From: Acidobacteriota bacterium
GTDB taxonomy: Bacteria > Acidobacteriota > UBA4820
DNA: 55,415 bases
Reading direction: 5' to 3'
Assembly: GCA_029559035.1 (NCBI GenBank)
Contig: JAKQCT010000021.1
Location: 1 to 55,415 of the forward strand
Positions 42,749 through 51,764 of this stretch are shown here, in pieces. Position numbers and translations under genes: made by a program. Positions within the stretch are counted from its first letter, which is position 1. Every line of letters begins with the position of its first letter. The notes under the pieces were generated by a model, which made no database searches, was not told where the DNA came from, and was given only the letters and a program-made list of their open reading frames with translations.

Positions 42749-43365
42749 CGTTGCGCGGGAAGCGCCGGAAGCGAGACGGCCAGGCTCCACCTTCCTCGGG
42801 CCCAGTTCCAATTGAAAGAACCGTTGCCGTTCTGAAGTACCGCTTCCAGGAATGGGAATCCGGGATAAGCTCCGGAGCCATCCTCGTTGTCCCAGGACAG
42901 TTTCTGGCAGAAGGTTTTCAGGTCGAACCCGTCGAACCCCGACCTGAAGCTGAAGACGGCCTCCACTTCATCTCCCGACTCTCTAAAAACCAGCGTGACA
43001 CGGGCTTTCGTTGCCGTCTCAAGAGCCCCCATCATGCCCGTCAGCGCGTCCGAGAGATCCGAAAGGCGCAGCGGGATATATAGATCCCTCCTTACCCTGA
43101 TTGATGCAATGCCGCGGGAAGACCTGCAGGACATCTCCTTCTTGAGCTCTGAAAGTAGGAACGGTCTCGGCGAAGGAGCCCTCAGCACTGCCTGCCTTCT
43201 CTGGAACCAATGGAGGATGCCCTCGATCCTGCCCACCCTTTTTTCAAAGGCTTTTTTCAGCGGGGCTCCTCCTCTTTCGCGGATCATTCCCTCGAGCTGC
43301 CTGAGATCCGCCAGGGCCGCGCTTACCTCCGAAGAGAAAAAGAAGTCTTCTTTGAACGCTGACAT
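42727..43365 (-). CDS. Unknown protein, possibly a degenerate histidine-kinase-like module
   Basis: A 212-residue soluble protein not assigned to a family with confidence. The N-terminal half is helical (VSAALADLRQLEGMIRERGG) and the second half carries SDLSDALTGMMGALETATKARVTLVFRESGDEVEAVFSF and ends NGSFNWNWARGRWSLAVSLP. That order resembles a dimerisation helix pair plus GHKL ATPase lid of sensor kinases, but no N, G1 or G2 boxes are clear. AAGGAG lies upstream of the ATG. It follows the MIP18-family gene by 80 bases. Confidence 0.55.
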   Translation of the reverse strand: MSAFKEDFFFSSEVSAALADLRQLEGMIRERGGAPLKKAFEKRVGRIEGILHWFQRRQAVLRAPSPRPFLLSELKKEMSCRSSRGIASIRVRRDLYIPLRLSDLSDALTGMMGALETATKARVTLVFRESGDEVEAVFSFRSGFDGFDLKTFCQKLSWDNEDGSGAYPGFPFLEAVLQNGNGSFNWNWARGRWSLAVSLPALPAQRQVRGAA

Positions 43366-43445
43366 GCGCCATTCTCCTTTTCATTTAAGCGAACAGGAGC
43401 GGCCAGGCAACCCCGCGAGGATCCATTCGCGCTGTCATTCCGCCG

Positions 43446-43757
43446 TCACCACCCCAGCCCCATCCTTGCTTCCTCGCTCATCATCTCGGGAGTCCACGGG
43501 GGCGACCAGACAAGCTTAACATTGGCTTTCTCCACCCCTTCGACCTTCAACAGTTCGTTCTCGGCCGACATCACCATCTGGGGAGCGAGCGGGCATCCCG
43601 GAGAGGTGAGGGTCATATCAATGTTCACCGTCGAGCCTTCGGCCTCCAGCCTGTAAACGAGCCCGAGGTCCACGATATCGAACTGCAGTTCCGGGTCTAT
43701 GACCTTCCGGAGGGCTTCCCAGCATTTGTTCATGTCAACGGCGACATTCCCTGTCAT
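43446..43757 (-). CDS. MIP18/DUF59-family metal-sulfur cluster assembly protein
   Basis: Likely helps Fe-S cluster assembly (SufT/PaaD-like). The 103 residues contain the DUF59 core ALRKVIDPELQFDIVDLGLVY, the TSPGCPLAPQM motif with the conserved cysteine and the end LVWSPPWTPEMMSEEARMGLGW. The start at 43757 is chosen by the spacing from AAGGAG; ATG 43760 is adjacent and possible. It is transcribed away from der. Confidence 0.85.
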   Translation of the reverse strand: MTGNVAVDMNKCWEALRKVIDPELQFDIVDLGLVYRLEAEGSTVNIDMTLTSPGCPLAPQMVMSAENELLKVEGVEKANVKLVWSPPWTPEMMSEEARMGLGW

Positions 43758-43846
43758 CATCTCTCCTTTCCCTGGAGCAACGCTCCGGCAGATCGTTTTG
43801 TTCCGCCGCCTTTTTAGGATAGAATCCCTCACTGGAGGTGTCAATA

Positions 43847-45154
43847 GTGGCTACGGTGGTAATAGTGGGCAGACCCAACGTCGGGAAGTCCACGCTCTTC
43901 AACAGGCTGATCGGGAAGAGAAAAGCGCTCGTCCACAACGAACCCGGCGTGACGAGGGATATCAACTACTCGGAGGCCGAGTCCGAGGGGAGGAAATTCC
44001 TCCTCGTAGACACGGGAGGCATCCACGGCGCCTCCGAAGACCCGCTCCATTCTCTGGTGGAGGAGCAGGTCCTTCTCGCCATCGAAGGGGCGGACCTGGT
44101 TCTTTTTCTCGTCGACGGGAAGGAAGGCGTCCTTCCGGTGGAGAAAGAGCTTGCCAACCGCCTGAGAGCCTCGGGAAAGAAGATCATCCTTCTCGTCAAC
44201 AAGATCGACGAGGAGAGTCACAGGACGAGGGAGCACGATTTCTACACCCTCGGCATCCCGTCCATGGTCGCGGTATCGGCGGAACACGGCCGCGGGATCG
44301 AAGAGGTCCTTTCCCTCGTCCGCAACGCGATCCCCGAAACGGAAACGGCGGAGGAGGGAAGAGACGACAGCAGGATAAAAGTCGCCATAGTCGGCAAGCC
44401 GAACGTCGGCAAAAGCTCAATACTAAACAGGATACTCGGGGAGAAAAGGGCGCTCGTGTCCGAAATCGCCGGGACCACCCGGGACCCGGTCGATTCCCTG
44501 ATAAAAATCGGCGGCAGGGAGTTCGCGCTGGTCGATACTGCTGGCATCAGGAAGAAGAGCAAGACGGAAAAGGGGGCTGAGATACTTTCGGTGATCCTGG
44601 CAAGGAAAGCGCTGGAAAACTGCCACGTAGCCCTTCTAGTGGTGGATGCTTCCAAAAGCCCCTCCCACCAGGACGCCTATATCGGGGGGATCATCGAGAG
44701 GGCGCAGAAGGCCGGCGTTCTAGTCCTGAACAAGTGGGACCTAGTCGAGGGCGAAAAAGAGAAGAAAGAAACGGAGCTGCTTTTCAGGGAGAAGTTCGCC
44801 TTCGCTCCCTACATGCCTTTCGTGAAGGTCTCCGCACTTACGGGCAGGGGAATGAAGAACCTTTTCCCCAAGGCCGTCTCGGTATACGACAACTTCGAGA
44901 GGCAGTTCTCCACGTCGGAACTGAACCGTGTCCTGGGCGTCATCACGAGGCAGGTCGCTCCCCCGAGCGTGAAGGGAAAAGAATTCAAGATCCGCTACGG
45001 GACCCAGATAGGGCACGGTCCGCCGAGGCTGGCGCTCTTCGGCAATTCGGACGCACCCCCGCCGGAATCATACATGCGATACCTGAAGAACCGGCTGAGC
45101 GAAGTCTTCGGCCTCGAAGGTACTCCGCTGATACTGCATTTCAGGAAGGGATGA
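43847..45154 (+). CDS. der: Ribosome-associated GTPase Der (EngA)
   Basis: Double-GTPase needed for 50S ribosome assembly. The 435 residues have two G domains, with P-loops GRPNVGKST (about 9) and GKPNVGKSS (about 183), NKID and NKWD specificity motifs, followed by a C-terminal KH-like domain (about 340-435). The start is taken as GTG 43847, which is eight bases after GGAGG (43834-43838); a GTG at 43838 overlaps that site. TAGAAT about 30 bases upstream may be its -10 element. Confidence 0.95.
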   Translation: MATVVIVGRPNVGKSTLFNRLIGKRKALVHNEPGVTRDINYSEAESEGRKFLLVDTGGIHGASEDPLHSLVEEQVLLAIEGADLVLFLVDGKEGVLPVEKELANRLRASGKKIILLVNKIDEESHRTREHDFYTLGIPSMVAVSAEHGRGIEEVLSLVRNAIPETETAEEGRDDSRIKVAIVGKPNVGKSSILNRILGEKRALVSEIAGTTRDPVDSLIKIGGREFALVDTAGIRKKSKTEKGAEILSVILARKALENCHVALLVVDASKSPSHQDAYIGGIIERAQKAGVLVLNKWDLVEGEKEKKETELLFREKFAFAPYMPFVKVSALTGRGMKNLFPKAVSVYDNFERQFSTSELNRVLGVITRQVAPPSVKGKEFKIRYGTQIGHGPPRLALFGNSDAPPPESYMRYLKNRLSEVFGLEGTPLILHFRKG

Positions 45155-45635
45155 TTTTCACTCCGCCTTTCGCCGACGAAAGCCCGGCCATCTGGGCGGC
45201 CGTCAGCCCTAGAACGGGATGTCGCCAATCCGGGCATATCTCGGCGAGAGGCGCCAGGATGGAATTTCTTTCGGGTATTGCCCTGTGGGGGATCGTCAGC
45301 TCCGGAGAGTCCATTACGAGGTCACCGTAAAAAAGTATGTCGATGTCGATAAGCCTCGGCCCCTTGGGGACATCCCTGGTCCTTCCGATCGACTTTTCTA
45401 CTTCAAGGCATCGGGCGAGAAGCTCGGCGGGGGAGAGGAGGGTCTTTCCCGCTACCGCCATGTTCAGGAAATCAGGCTGGGGAGGACATCCGACCGGTTC
45501 GGTGAGATAGAGGGAGGAGAGCTTCAGCCCTTCGAAGATGCCGCTGGAGTTCAGGGCTCGAAGAGCCGCCTCCAGGTTGGAGCGCGTGTCGCCCAGGTTG
45601 GAGCCGAGGGAGAGAGCTGCTGGCAGCGGGTTCAA
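45141..45635 (-). CDS. folK: 2-amino-4-hydroxy-6-hydroxymethyldihydropteridine pyrophosphokinase
   Basis: Transfers pyrophosphate from ATP to hydroxymethyldihydropterin in folate synthesis. The 164 residues carry the HPPK signature ALSLGSNLGDTRSNLEAAL, the substrate loop EPVGCPPQPDFLNM and the metal motif GPRLIDIDILFYGD, then IPHRAIPERNSILAPL. It overlaps the MBL gene by 4 bases and converges with der with a 14-base overlap. No other folate gene is adjacent. Confidence 0.94.
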   Translation of the reverse strand: MNPLPAALSLGSNLGDTRSNLEAALRALNSSGIFEGLKLSSLYLTEPVGCPPQPDFLNMAVAGKTLLSPAELLARCLEVEKSIGRTRDVPKGPRLIDIDILFYGDLVMDSPELTIPHRAIPERNSILAPLAEICPDWRHPVLGLTAAQMAGLSSAKGGVKIIPS

Positions 45636-46435
45636 AATTCGAGGACCATCTCCTCGTAGGCGGAGTAGGATTCCGGGAATTCTTTCCTCGCGAGCGATTC
45701 CTTCTCAAAGACCTGTTCGTCGTCGTGGAAAGGATCATGATGGAAGAGGAGCAGCTTCTTCACTCCCGCTTTCTGCGCCACGCCGACGCAGTCCTTCCAG
45801 GTCGAATGGCCCCAGCCTTTACGGTCCTTTTCTTCCTCGAGGGAGTTGTTCGAGTCCATTATCAGCAGGTCGGCCCCGGCGGAGTGGCTGACGAGGATCT
45901 CGTCGAGCCTTCCTCCGTCCGGTTCCGTGTCTGTCGCGTAGACTATTACTTTTGCTTCCGCCTCGATGCGGTAGCCGATGCAACCCTGCGGGTGGTTCAC
46001 CTGGAACGGGGTTATCCTCGCGCCCAGCAGTTCCTCCGGAGATTCGAGGTGGACCGCCTCGATCTGCGCGGGAAGGGCGCCGAAAGGCACCGGGTAGAAG
46101 GGGGTGATCATCTGGCTGGAGAAGACCTTTTCGATCTCCTCCTTGCCGTAGATGTGGATCTTCGCGTCCCTGCGAAAGACGGGCTTGAAGAAGGGGAGGC
46201 CCTGGATGTGGTCCCAGTGGAAGTGCGACAGGAAAATGTTGATGGTCTCCGCGTCCTTCGGCCTGTGCTCGGACATGTGGTTGCCCATCGAAACGAGCCC
46301 GGTCCCCGCGTCGAAGATCAGCCTTCTTTCATGCCCCAGGCTCAGTTCGACGCACGGGGTGTTCGTCCCGAAATGGTTCTTCTTCTTCGAGAAACAAGGA
46401 ACGCTTCCTCTCGCACCCCAGATCCGGATCTTCAT
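45632..46435 (-). CDS. Metallo-beta-lactamase-fold hydrolase
   Basis: A 267-residue MBL-fold enzyme with the metal motif HFHWDHIQG (HxHxDH), GIDAGTGL-like IFDAGTGLVSMG, ATDTEPDG and LLLFHHDPFHDDEQV. The N-terminal IRIWGARGSVP opening is characteristic of a bacterial subgroup often annotated as phosphodiesterase or ribonuclease Z-like. The true substrate is not known. It sits between the aminotransferase and folK in one operon. Confidence 0.9.
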   Translation of the reverse strand: MKIRIWGARGSVPCFSKKKNHFGTNTPCVELSLGHERRLIFDAGTGLVSMGNHMSEHRPKDAETINIFLSHFHWDHIQGLPFFKPVFRRDAKIHIYGKEEIEKVFSSQMITPFYPVPFGALPAQIEAVHLESPEELLGARITPFQVNHPQGCIGYRIEAEAKVIVYATDTEPDGGRLDEILVSHSAGADLLIMDSNNSLEEEKDRKGWGHSTWKDCVGVAQKAGVKKLLLFHHDPFHDDEQVFEKESLARKEFPESYSAYEEMVLEF

Positions 46436-46486
46436 TCTCCACCTCTCAGGACCGGTTGTCCCGTACCATGCCGCGTCCCTATTTTA

Positions 46487-47839
46487 CTACTTTATCCTGA
46501 ATCGTTTCAAAGAGGCCTTGAGGGACTCCTCGAATATCTCCAGGGCCGCCTTTGCCTGCGTCCTGTCGATCACCAGCGGCGGGCAGATCCTGACCGTGTT
46601 GGCGCCGCACCCAAGGACCAGGAGGCCTCTTTCGAAGCATTCGACCTCCATCCTGTCCCGCAGTTCCGGGAAACGCTCTTTCGACGCCTTGTCCTTAACC
46701 ATCTCGACGCCGATCATAAGCCCCAATCCCCTTACATCGCCGATCACGGGGTATTTCTTCTCCATCTCCCTGAAGCCGTCAAGGAGGAACTTTCCCTGGA
46801 TCCTGGCGTTCTCGATGAGTTCCTTTTCCAAGAGATCTATCGTCGCTATGGAAGCCTTGAGAGCCACGGGATTCCCGCCAAAGGTGCTGGCGTGGGCTCC
46901 CGGCGGCCAGGACATGATCTTCTCGGGGGCGACGACGGCCGAGAGGGGCAGACCCGATGCGATCCCTTTTGCCATCAGCACCAGATCGGGTTCAACGCCG
47001 AAATGTTCCATCGCCAAAAATTTTCCCGTCCTTCCGAAGCCCGATTGTATCTCGTCCGCGACCATCAGGATGTGATGCTTGTCACATAAAGCCCGGACCC
47101 CTTCGATGAATTCCTTAGGAGGCACGACGTAACCGCCCTCGCCCTGGACAGGCTCGACGAAGATCGCGGCGACTTCCGACGGGGGGACGATGCTCTTGAA
47201 TATGGACTCGATGTTGCTTACGCACTTCATCTTGCACTTTCCGTAGGTGAGGCCGAAGGGGCACCTGTAGCAGTATGCGTAGTTGACGTGCGTGACCCCT
47301 CCCATCAGGGGGAAGAAGTGTTCCTTCTGGATCGACTTGGAGGCGGTAAGGGAGAGTGCTCCGATGGTCCTGCCGTGGAAGGCGCCCAGGAACGCGATGA
47401 ACCTTTTCCTCTTGGTGTAGTGCTTCGACAGCTTTATCGCGCACTCGACCGCTTCCGCGCCGGAATTGCCGAAGAAGACCCTCTTTTTCTTTTTCCCCGG
47501 GACCATGTTGGCGATCCTCTCGGCAGCTTCCGCCTGCACCGGGTAATAGAAGTCGGTGCCGCTCATGTGGAGCAGCTTCTTCGCCTGCTCCGTGATGGCG
47601 CCGACCACCTTCGGGTGGCAGTGGCCTGTCGAGCAGACGGCGATCCCCGCCGCGAAATCCAGAAAATAATTGCCGTCGGGGTCCTTAACCACCGCGCCTT
47701 TTCCTTCTTCCGCCACGAGCGGGTAGCCGCGGGTGTAGGATGTCGAGGTGTAGATAGAGTCCTTTTTGATGATTGCCTTGGCCTTCGGTCCCGGCAGGTT
47801 CTTGGAGATCTTGGGTAGTTTCGGGAAGCTCATTTTCAC
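46487..47839 (-). CDS. Class III aminotransferase (acetylornithine/4-aminobutyrate type)
   Basis: PLP-dependent omega-aminotransferase of 450 residues. It shows DPDGNYFLDFAAGIAVCSTGHCHP, NSGAEAVECAIKLSKHYT, FHGRTIGALSLTASK, DEIQSGFGRTGKF and the PLP lysine in LMAKGIASGLPLSAVV. A cysteine-rich insertion (CYRCPFGLTYGKCKMKC) is typical of the archaeal-type GabT-like branch. The amino donor, such as GABA, lysine or ornithine, cannot be fixed. It follows purD with an ATGA overlap. Confidence 0.88.
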   Translation of the reverse strand: MKMSFPKLPKISKNLPGPKAKAIIKKDSIYTSTSYTRGYPLVAEEGKGAVVKDPDGNYFLDFAAGIAVCSTGHCHPKVVGAITEQAKKLLHMSGTDFYYPVQAEAAERIANMVPGKKKKRVFFGNSGAEAVECAIKLSKHYTKRKRFIAFLGAFHGRTIGALSLTASKSIQKEHFFPLMGGVTHVNYAYCYRCPFGLTYGKCKMKCVSNIESIFKSIVPPSEVAAIFVEPVQGEGGYVVPPKEFIEGVRALCDKHHILMVADEIQSGFGRTGKFLAMEHFGVEPDLVLMAKGIASGLPLSAVVAPEKIMSWPPGAHASTFGGNPVALKASIATIDLLEKELIENARIQGKFLLDGFREMEKKYPVIGDVRGLGLMIGVEMVKDKASKERFPELRDRMEVECFERGLLVLGCGANTVRICPPLVIDRTQAKAALEIFEESLKASLKRFRIK

Positions 47840-49113
47840 GACCTTTCTACGGCTTCCATGGCGATGTCGCCCCTGAAAGCCATTCCTTCAAAATGGATGC
47901 AGGAAAGAGCCCTGTATGCGCTCTCTCTGGCCGTTCTCACGGTTCCCCCGAGCGCCGTCACGTTCAGGACCCTTCCTCCATCGGTTACGATTATTCCGTT
48001 GTTATCCCTGGTTCCGGCGTGAAAAACGATCGCGCCCTGTTTTTCCGCCTCCCTGATGCCTTTGATTTCGAATCCTTTGGGGTATTTTCCCGGGTAGCCC
48101 CCGGAAGCCGCGACGACCGATACGGCGGCCTCGTCCGATACTTCCAGCCTGAACCCTTTGATCCCTTCCTGCGCCGAAGCCGCCAGCAGTTCGAACAGGT
48201 CGCTCTTGATCCTCGGTACTACCACCTGCGTCTCCGGGTCGCCGAACCTGGCGTTGAATTCAAGGAGCTTCGGGCCTTCGGCGGTCATCATCAGCCCCGC
48301 GTAAAGAGTGCCCCTGAAAGGGCTGCCCTCCGCGGCCATCGCTCCGAGCGTCCTGTCGATGATCTTTTCTTTGATGATCGGAAGGTCGCCGTCCCGCAGG
48401 ATGGGAGCCGGGCTCAGGGATCCCATGCCGCCGGTGTTCGGCCCCTTGTCGTTGTCGAGGGCGCGCTTGAAATCGCGTGCGGTGGGAATGATGAGGCCGT
48501 TCTCGCCGTCGCAGACGGCCATGACGGAGGCCTCTTCCCCCCGGAGGAACTCCTCGACGAGAAGCCTGCTGCCTGCCTCGCCGAACTCTCTGTCCACCAT
48601 TATCGCCTTAACGGCCGCGAGGGCTTCCGCGAGGTCGCAGGCTATTATCACGCCCTTTCCCGCCGCGAGGCCGTCGGCTTTAAGGACGATCGGGAAACGC
48701 GCTTCGGAGCTTCTCAGGAATTCCGCGGCTTTCACGCTGTCCGTGAAGACCTTGAAAAGCCCGGTAGGTATCGAGTTCCTGACGCAGAACTCCTTCGTGA
48801 ATATCTTGGAGCTTTCGAGCCTCGCCGCGTTCTTAGAAGGGCCGTAGGCCTTTATCCCTTTCGCTTCCAGCATGTCCACGAGCCCCAGTGAGAGAGGCGC
48901 TTCCGGACCCACCACGACGAGGTCTATCCGTTTGTCGACGGCGAAATCGGCCAGTTCGGTTACGGAATCCGGCGAGATCGCGACCCGCTTCGCGAGCCCT
49001 TCCGCTCCGCCGTTGCCGGGAGCCCAGAAGATCTCGGAAACATGGCTCGATTTTTTCAATTTCCAGACGAGGGTGTGCTCTCTCCCTCCCGCGCCCACTA
49101 CGAGAAGTTTCAC
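47836..49113 (-). CDS. purD: Phosphoribosylamine-glycine ligase
   Basis: Second step of purine synthesis: joins phosphoribosylamine and glycine using ATP. The 425 residues begin MKLLVVGAGGREHTLVWKL, with the ATP-grasp domain (FPIVLKADGLAAGKGVIIA, EASVMAVCDGENGLI) and the GARS C-domain ending in the TVRTARESAYRALSCI region; LLEFNARFGDPETQVVVPR is diagnostic. It heads the four-gene group with the aminotransferase, MBL hydrolase and folK. Confidence 0.95.
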   Translation of the reverse strand: MKLLVVGAGGREHTLVWKLKKSSHVSEIFWAPGNGGAEGLAKRVAISPDSVTELADFAVDKRIDLVVVGPEAPLSLGLVDMLEAKGIKAYGPSKNAARLESSKIFTKEFCVRNSIPTGLFKVFTDSVKAAEFLRSSEARFPIVLKADGLAAGKGVIIACDLAEALAAVKAIMVDREFGEAGSRLLVEEFLRGEEASVMAVCDGENGLIIPTARDFKRALDNDKGPNTGGMGSLSPAPILRDGDLPIIKEKIIDRTLGAMAAEGSPFRGTLYAGLMMTAEGPKLLEFNARFGDPETQVVVPRIKSDLFELLAASAQEGIKGFRLEVSDEAAVSVVAASGGYPGKYPKGFEIKGIREAEKQGAIVFHAGTRDNNGIIVTDGGRVLNVTALGGTVRTARESAYRALSCIHFEGMAFRGDIAMEAVERS

Positions 49114-49147
49114 AGGTGGCCCCTTTCTAAAGTTCTTATTTTAAAGG

Positions 49148-49166
49148 AAAAATGCCTTTTTGGCAA
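49148..49166 (-). terminator. Weak terminator-like hairpin after the second EamA gene
   Basis: On the minus strand TGCC (49165-49162 complement), an A5 loop and GGCA are followed by T5. The stem is only four or five pairs, so the call is tentative. Confidence 0.4.
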
Positions 49167-49199
49167 GTGCGGGGGAGTCCGATTCTCCCGTTCTTGCGG

Positions 49200-50078
49200 T
49201 CAGTTCGCGGGCTTCCTCCGCGAGGATGCGACCGAAGCGGCGGTCACCGCGAGGATTATTATCGCGCCGCCCCAGACGGCGTTCGGGCCCGGCGATTCGC
49301 CGATCGCCAGGAATACCCAGACGGGATTGAAGACAGGCTCGATCACCGCTACCAGGGTGGCCGAGACCGCGGAGACCTTTTTGATGGCGAACGCGAAGAG
49401 GATGGCGGGAATCCCGATCTGAATGACTCCCAGCACCATTATGGCCACGAGAGACCCCCGGCTTGCTGTCGGTGCGGGCAGGAACAGGGATATGAGAAGG
49501 CAGACGGCGGCCGTCATCCAGTGGGCGAGCAGGTTCGATTCGAGAGGGGAGCCGTCCTTCTGCATCCGCATGAAGATGAAATAAAAGCTGAAGGTGAAAG
49601 CCGAAGCGACTGCTATGATGTTTCCGAGGAGCCTTCCCCCCGAAAGCTCGCCCGAGAACATCAGGAGCATCCCGAGAGCTACAAAGGGGAAAGCGGCGAA
49701 GTGCTCCGCCCGGGGCTTTTCCCTGAGCAGCTTCGCCCCGATGAAGGCGGTCAGCACGGGGGCTAGATACTGCAGGAGTATCGCGTTCGCCGCGGTGGTG
49801 GTCTTGTTCGCGGTCACGAAGAGCATCATTGTCAGAGCCAGTGATACGGACGCGGCCACCTGGGGAAAAGAAAAGTTGAACTTCGGGCGTCTCAGGTAGA
49901 GAAGTATGACCAGCGATGCTATCAGGCTTCGGGTCCCGGCTATCGCTATCGGGTTCCAGTCGATCTTCTTGATGACGAGGCCGGCAATGCTCCAGAGGAA
50001 GGCGGTCGCCGCCATCGCGAGGATCCCGGCAAGCTTGCCCGAAGACTCTGAAGGGGATGCACCCGCCCTTATTTCCAT
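49200..50078 (-). CDS. EamA/DMT-family transporter (second)
   Basis: Second drug/metabolite-type membrane transporter, 292 residues, about ten helices, with two EamA repeats (LAGILAMAATAFLWSIAGLVIKK and SAVSATLVAVIEPVFNPVWVFLAIGESPGPNAVWGG). It differs clearly from the copy at 25029. Its first codons overlap the nitroreductase gene by 10 bases. The substrate is unknown. Confidence 0.87.
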   Translation of the reverse strand: MEIRAGASPSESSGKLAGILAMAATAFLWSIAGLVIKKIDWNPIAIAGTRSLIASLVILLYLRRPKFNFSFPQVAASVSLALTMMLFVTANKTTTAANAILLQYLAPVLTAFIGAKLLREKPRAEHFAAFPFVALGMLLMFSGELSGGRLLGNIIAVASAFTFSFYFIFMRMQKDGSPLESNLLAHWMTAAVCLLISLFLPAPTASRGSLVAIMVLGVIQIGIPAILFAFAIKKVSAVSATLVAVIEPVFNPVWVFLAIGESPGPNAVWGGAIIILAVTAASVASSRRKPAN

Positions 50079-50605
50079 TCGGCGATCTCGTCAAGGGAAA
50101 GCCTCGGCGTTCTTTTTTCAGGCGCGGAAGCAGGTTTTCCCAAAGCGATCAGTGCCTGAGGCTGGATCTCCCTCGGCCAGCCGATTATTTTCCGGACCTT
50201 CTTAGGCTTGATCCATCCGATCCAGCATGTGCCGTATCCAAGTTCTGTCGCCTGAAGGACGGCGTGTTCTCCCGCGATCCCGAGATCGATGAGGGGATAA
50301 TCCACATCGGAAAGCATCGGGGCGACCTTGTGCGTTACGAGCGATCTCTTCATCCCGAGGACGAGGGTCACGGGAGCAACCTTCGCCCAGTCCATGTTGA
50401 TCCCGGGGAGTAATCCCTCTTCCAGAAGCCTTGTCCTGAGAGACTCTTCGGTGATCACCGCGAACCTCCACGGCTGCTTGTTGCATGCCGAAGGCGCGAG
50501 CCTCGCGGCTTCCAGGATCCTTACGACATCCTCTTTCGGGACCGGGTCGGGAAGGTAACAGCGGCACGAGAAGCGGGAAGAGACAAGATCCAGGAAGTCA
50601 TTCAT
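50069..50605 (-). CDS. Nitroreductase-family flavoprotein
   Basis: FMN-dependent NAD(P)H oxidoreductase of 178 residues from the ATG at 50605. Family features are the opening SSRFSCRCYLPDPVPKEDVVRILEAARLAPSACNKQPWRFAVI (FMN contacts), DLGIAGEHAVLQATELGYGTCWIGW and the C-terminal GKPASAPEKR. An upstream in-frame ATG at 50641 would add 12 residues but has no ribosome site. The physiological substrate is unknown. Confidence 0.88.
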   Translation of the reverse strand: MNDFLDLVSSRFSCRCYLPDPVPKEDVVRILEAARLAPSACNKQPWRFAVITEESLRTRLLEEGLLPGINMDWAKVAPVTLVLGMKRSLVTHKVAPMLSDVDYPLIDLGIAGEHAVLQATELGYGTCWIGWIKPKKVRKIIGWPREIQPQALIALGKPASAPEKRTPRLSLDEIAEWK

Positions 50606-50696
50606 CGTAAGTCTTTTTCCAAGCAAAGTATTTGAAAGCATCTGTCATAATTAATCTTGATCCTTGAATTATCTTTAAACTTCAGCCGTCAGCCTG

Positions 50697-50888
50697 GCAG
50701 GCTTCGCCTGCATTGAAAGTTGAAAAATGAAGATTGAAAAGTGAAAAATTAAGGAATCATTTTCCATATTGACCCTTCAGCTTGGCAGGCTTCGCCTGCA
50801 TTGTAAATATTAAATCTGAAATTCTAAATTGCAAATTTGAGGAAACCATTTCTTTGTTGAACTTCAGCTCTTCAGCCATCAGCCATCA
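50697..50888. repeat. Repeat family 2 array, two units, before the YihY gene end
   Basis: Two units related to the array at 17947. The hairpins GCAGGC-TTC-GCCTGC lie at 50697-50711 and 50785-50799. TTGAAAA/GTGAAAA-type heptads follow, then GGAATCATTTTCC and GGAAACCATTTC mini-hairpins, and finally CTTCAGC and CATCAGC heptads. Read on the minus strand the array again begins at the TGA stop codon of a gene (yihY-like, 50886-50888). The unit spacing is about 88 bases and the A-rich part of the second unit is degenerate. It fills the gap between the YihY and nitroreductase genes. Confidence 0.8.
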
Positions 50889-51725
50889 GCCTTTTTTCTC
50901 CCCCAGCGCCCTCGCTATCTCGGCGCCGATCAGGAAGGCGATGTTCGAAACGTAGAACCAGATGAGCAGGGCCATCAGTGATCCCATCGCCGCGTAGACC
51001 GAGACGGAGACGGCTCTCGCGAAGTACCAGGTGAGGATGAAACGCCCTGCCAGGAAGAGCGCGGAGGCGAAGGTCCCTCCCACAGCCGCGGCCCTCCAGG
51101 GGACCTTTGCTCCCGAAAAAAGGCGATAGGACAAAGTGAACGCTATCCCGCCCACGATCAGGGACATCACCTCTTCGATCAGAACCGAATAGATGCCTCC
51201 GAAGAAGGGAAAGGCGGAAAAGAAGGCGTAAGCCCACAAGAGCAATATGGCGAGGGTTCCGTAAACGACGACGCCCGTCAGGGCGTGGCCCTTGCGCCCA
51301 AGGAAGCCCCTGAAACCTTCCCTGTCGGGGACGCCCCATATCCTGTGAAGCGCGAACCTCATCTCCTGGAAAAGCGACGACGAGCCCCAGAAGGCGATCG
51401 CGGCGCTGAAGATCAGGGGGTAGTGCCCGCCGTGCGTCTTCGCGTACGCAACGGCCCGTTCGAGAAGTCCCGCGGCCTCGGTCCCGATATAATACTGGAG
51501 ATGAACGAAGAGCTCTCCCTGCATGGCTTGCTTCCCGAAAATGATCGCCGCGATGTATGTTATGACGACCAGGAGCGGGGCGAGGGAGAGCGCGCCGAAG
51601 AACGAGAGTGAGGCCGCCAAGTTCGGCACCTTGTGCGCCGTGTATCCCCTGGAGACGTTCGAGAGGAAAGAAAGGAACCCGGCGCGATCTTCGGCCGTCG
51701 CCTTCTTTCCTCCCTTCGTCTTCAT
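50886..51725 (-). CDS. YihY/virulence factor BrkB-family membrane protein
   Basis: A 279-residue inner-membrane protein with about six helices, of the family once misnamed ribonuclease BN. It shows AHKVPNLAASLSFFGALSLAPLLVVITYIA, GSSSLFQEMRFALHRIWGVPDREG and the C-terminal SVYAAMGSLMALLIWFYVSNIAFLIGAEIARALGEKKG. The transported substrate is unknown. Its TGA stop lies in the repeat array. Confidence 0.9.
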   Translation of the reverse strand: MKTKGGKKATAEDRAGFLSFLSNVSRGYTAHKVPNLAASLSFFGALSLAPLLVVITYIAAIIFGKQAMQGELFVHLQYYIGTEAAGLLERAVAYAKTHGGHYPLIFSAAIAFWGSSSLFQEMRFALHRIWGVPDREGFRGFLGRKGHALTGVVVYGTLAILLLWAYAFFSAFPFFGGIYSVLIEEVMSLIVGGIAFTLSYRLFSGAKVPWRAAAVGGTFASALFLAGRFILTWYFARAVSVSVYAAMGSLMALLIWFYVSNIAFLIGAEIARALGEKKG

Positions 51726-51764
51726 CCGTTCGCTCCCTGGACCTGAATAAAAACGGCCGCGATC

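Noticed and set aside
45725-47089. Long plus-strand frame opposite the MBL and aminotransferase genes
   Set aside because: It is antisense to two well-supported genes and has no domain.
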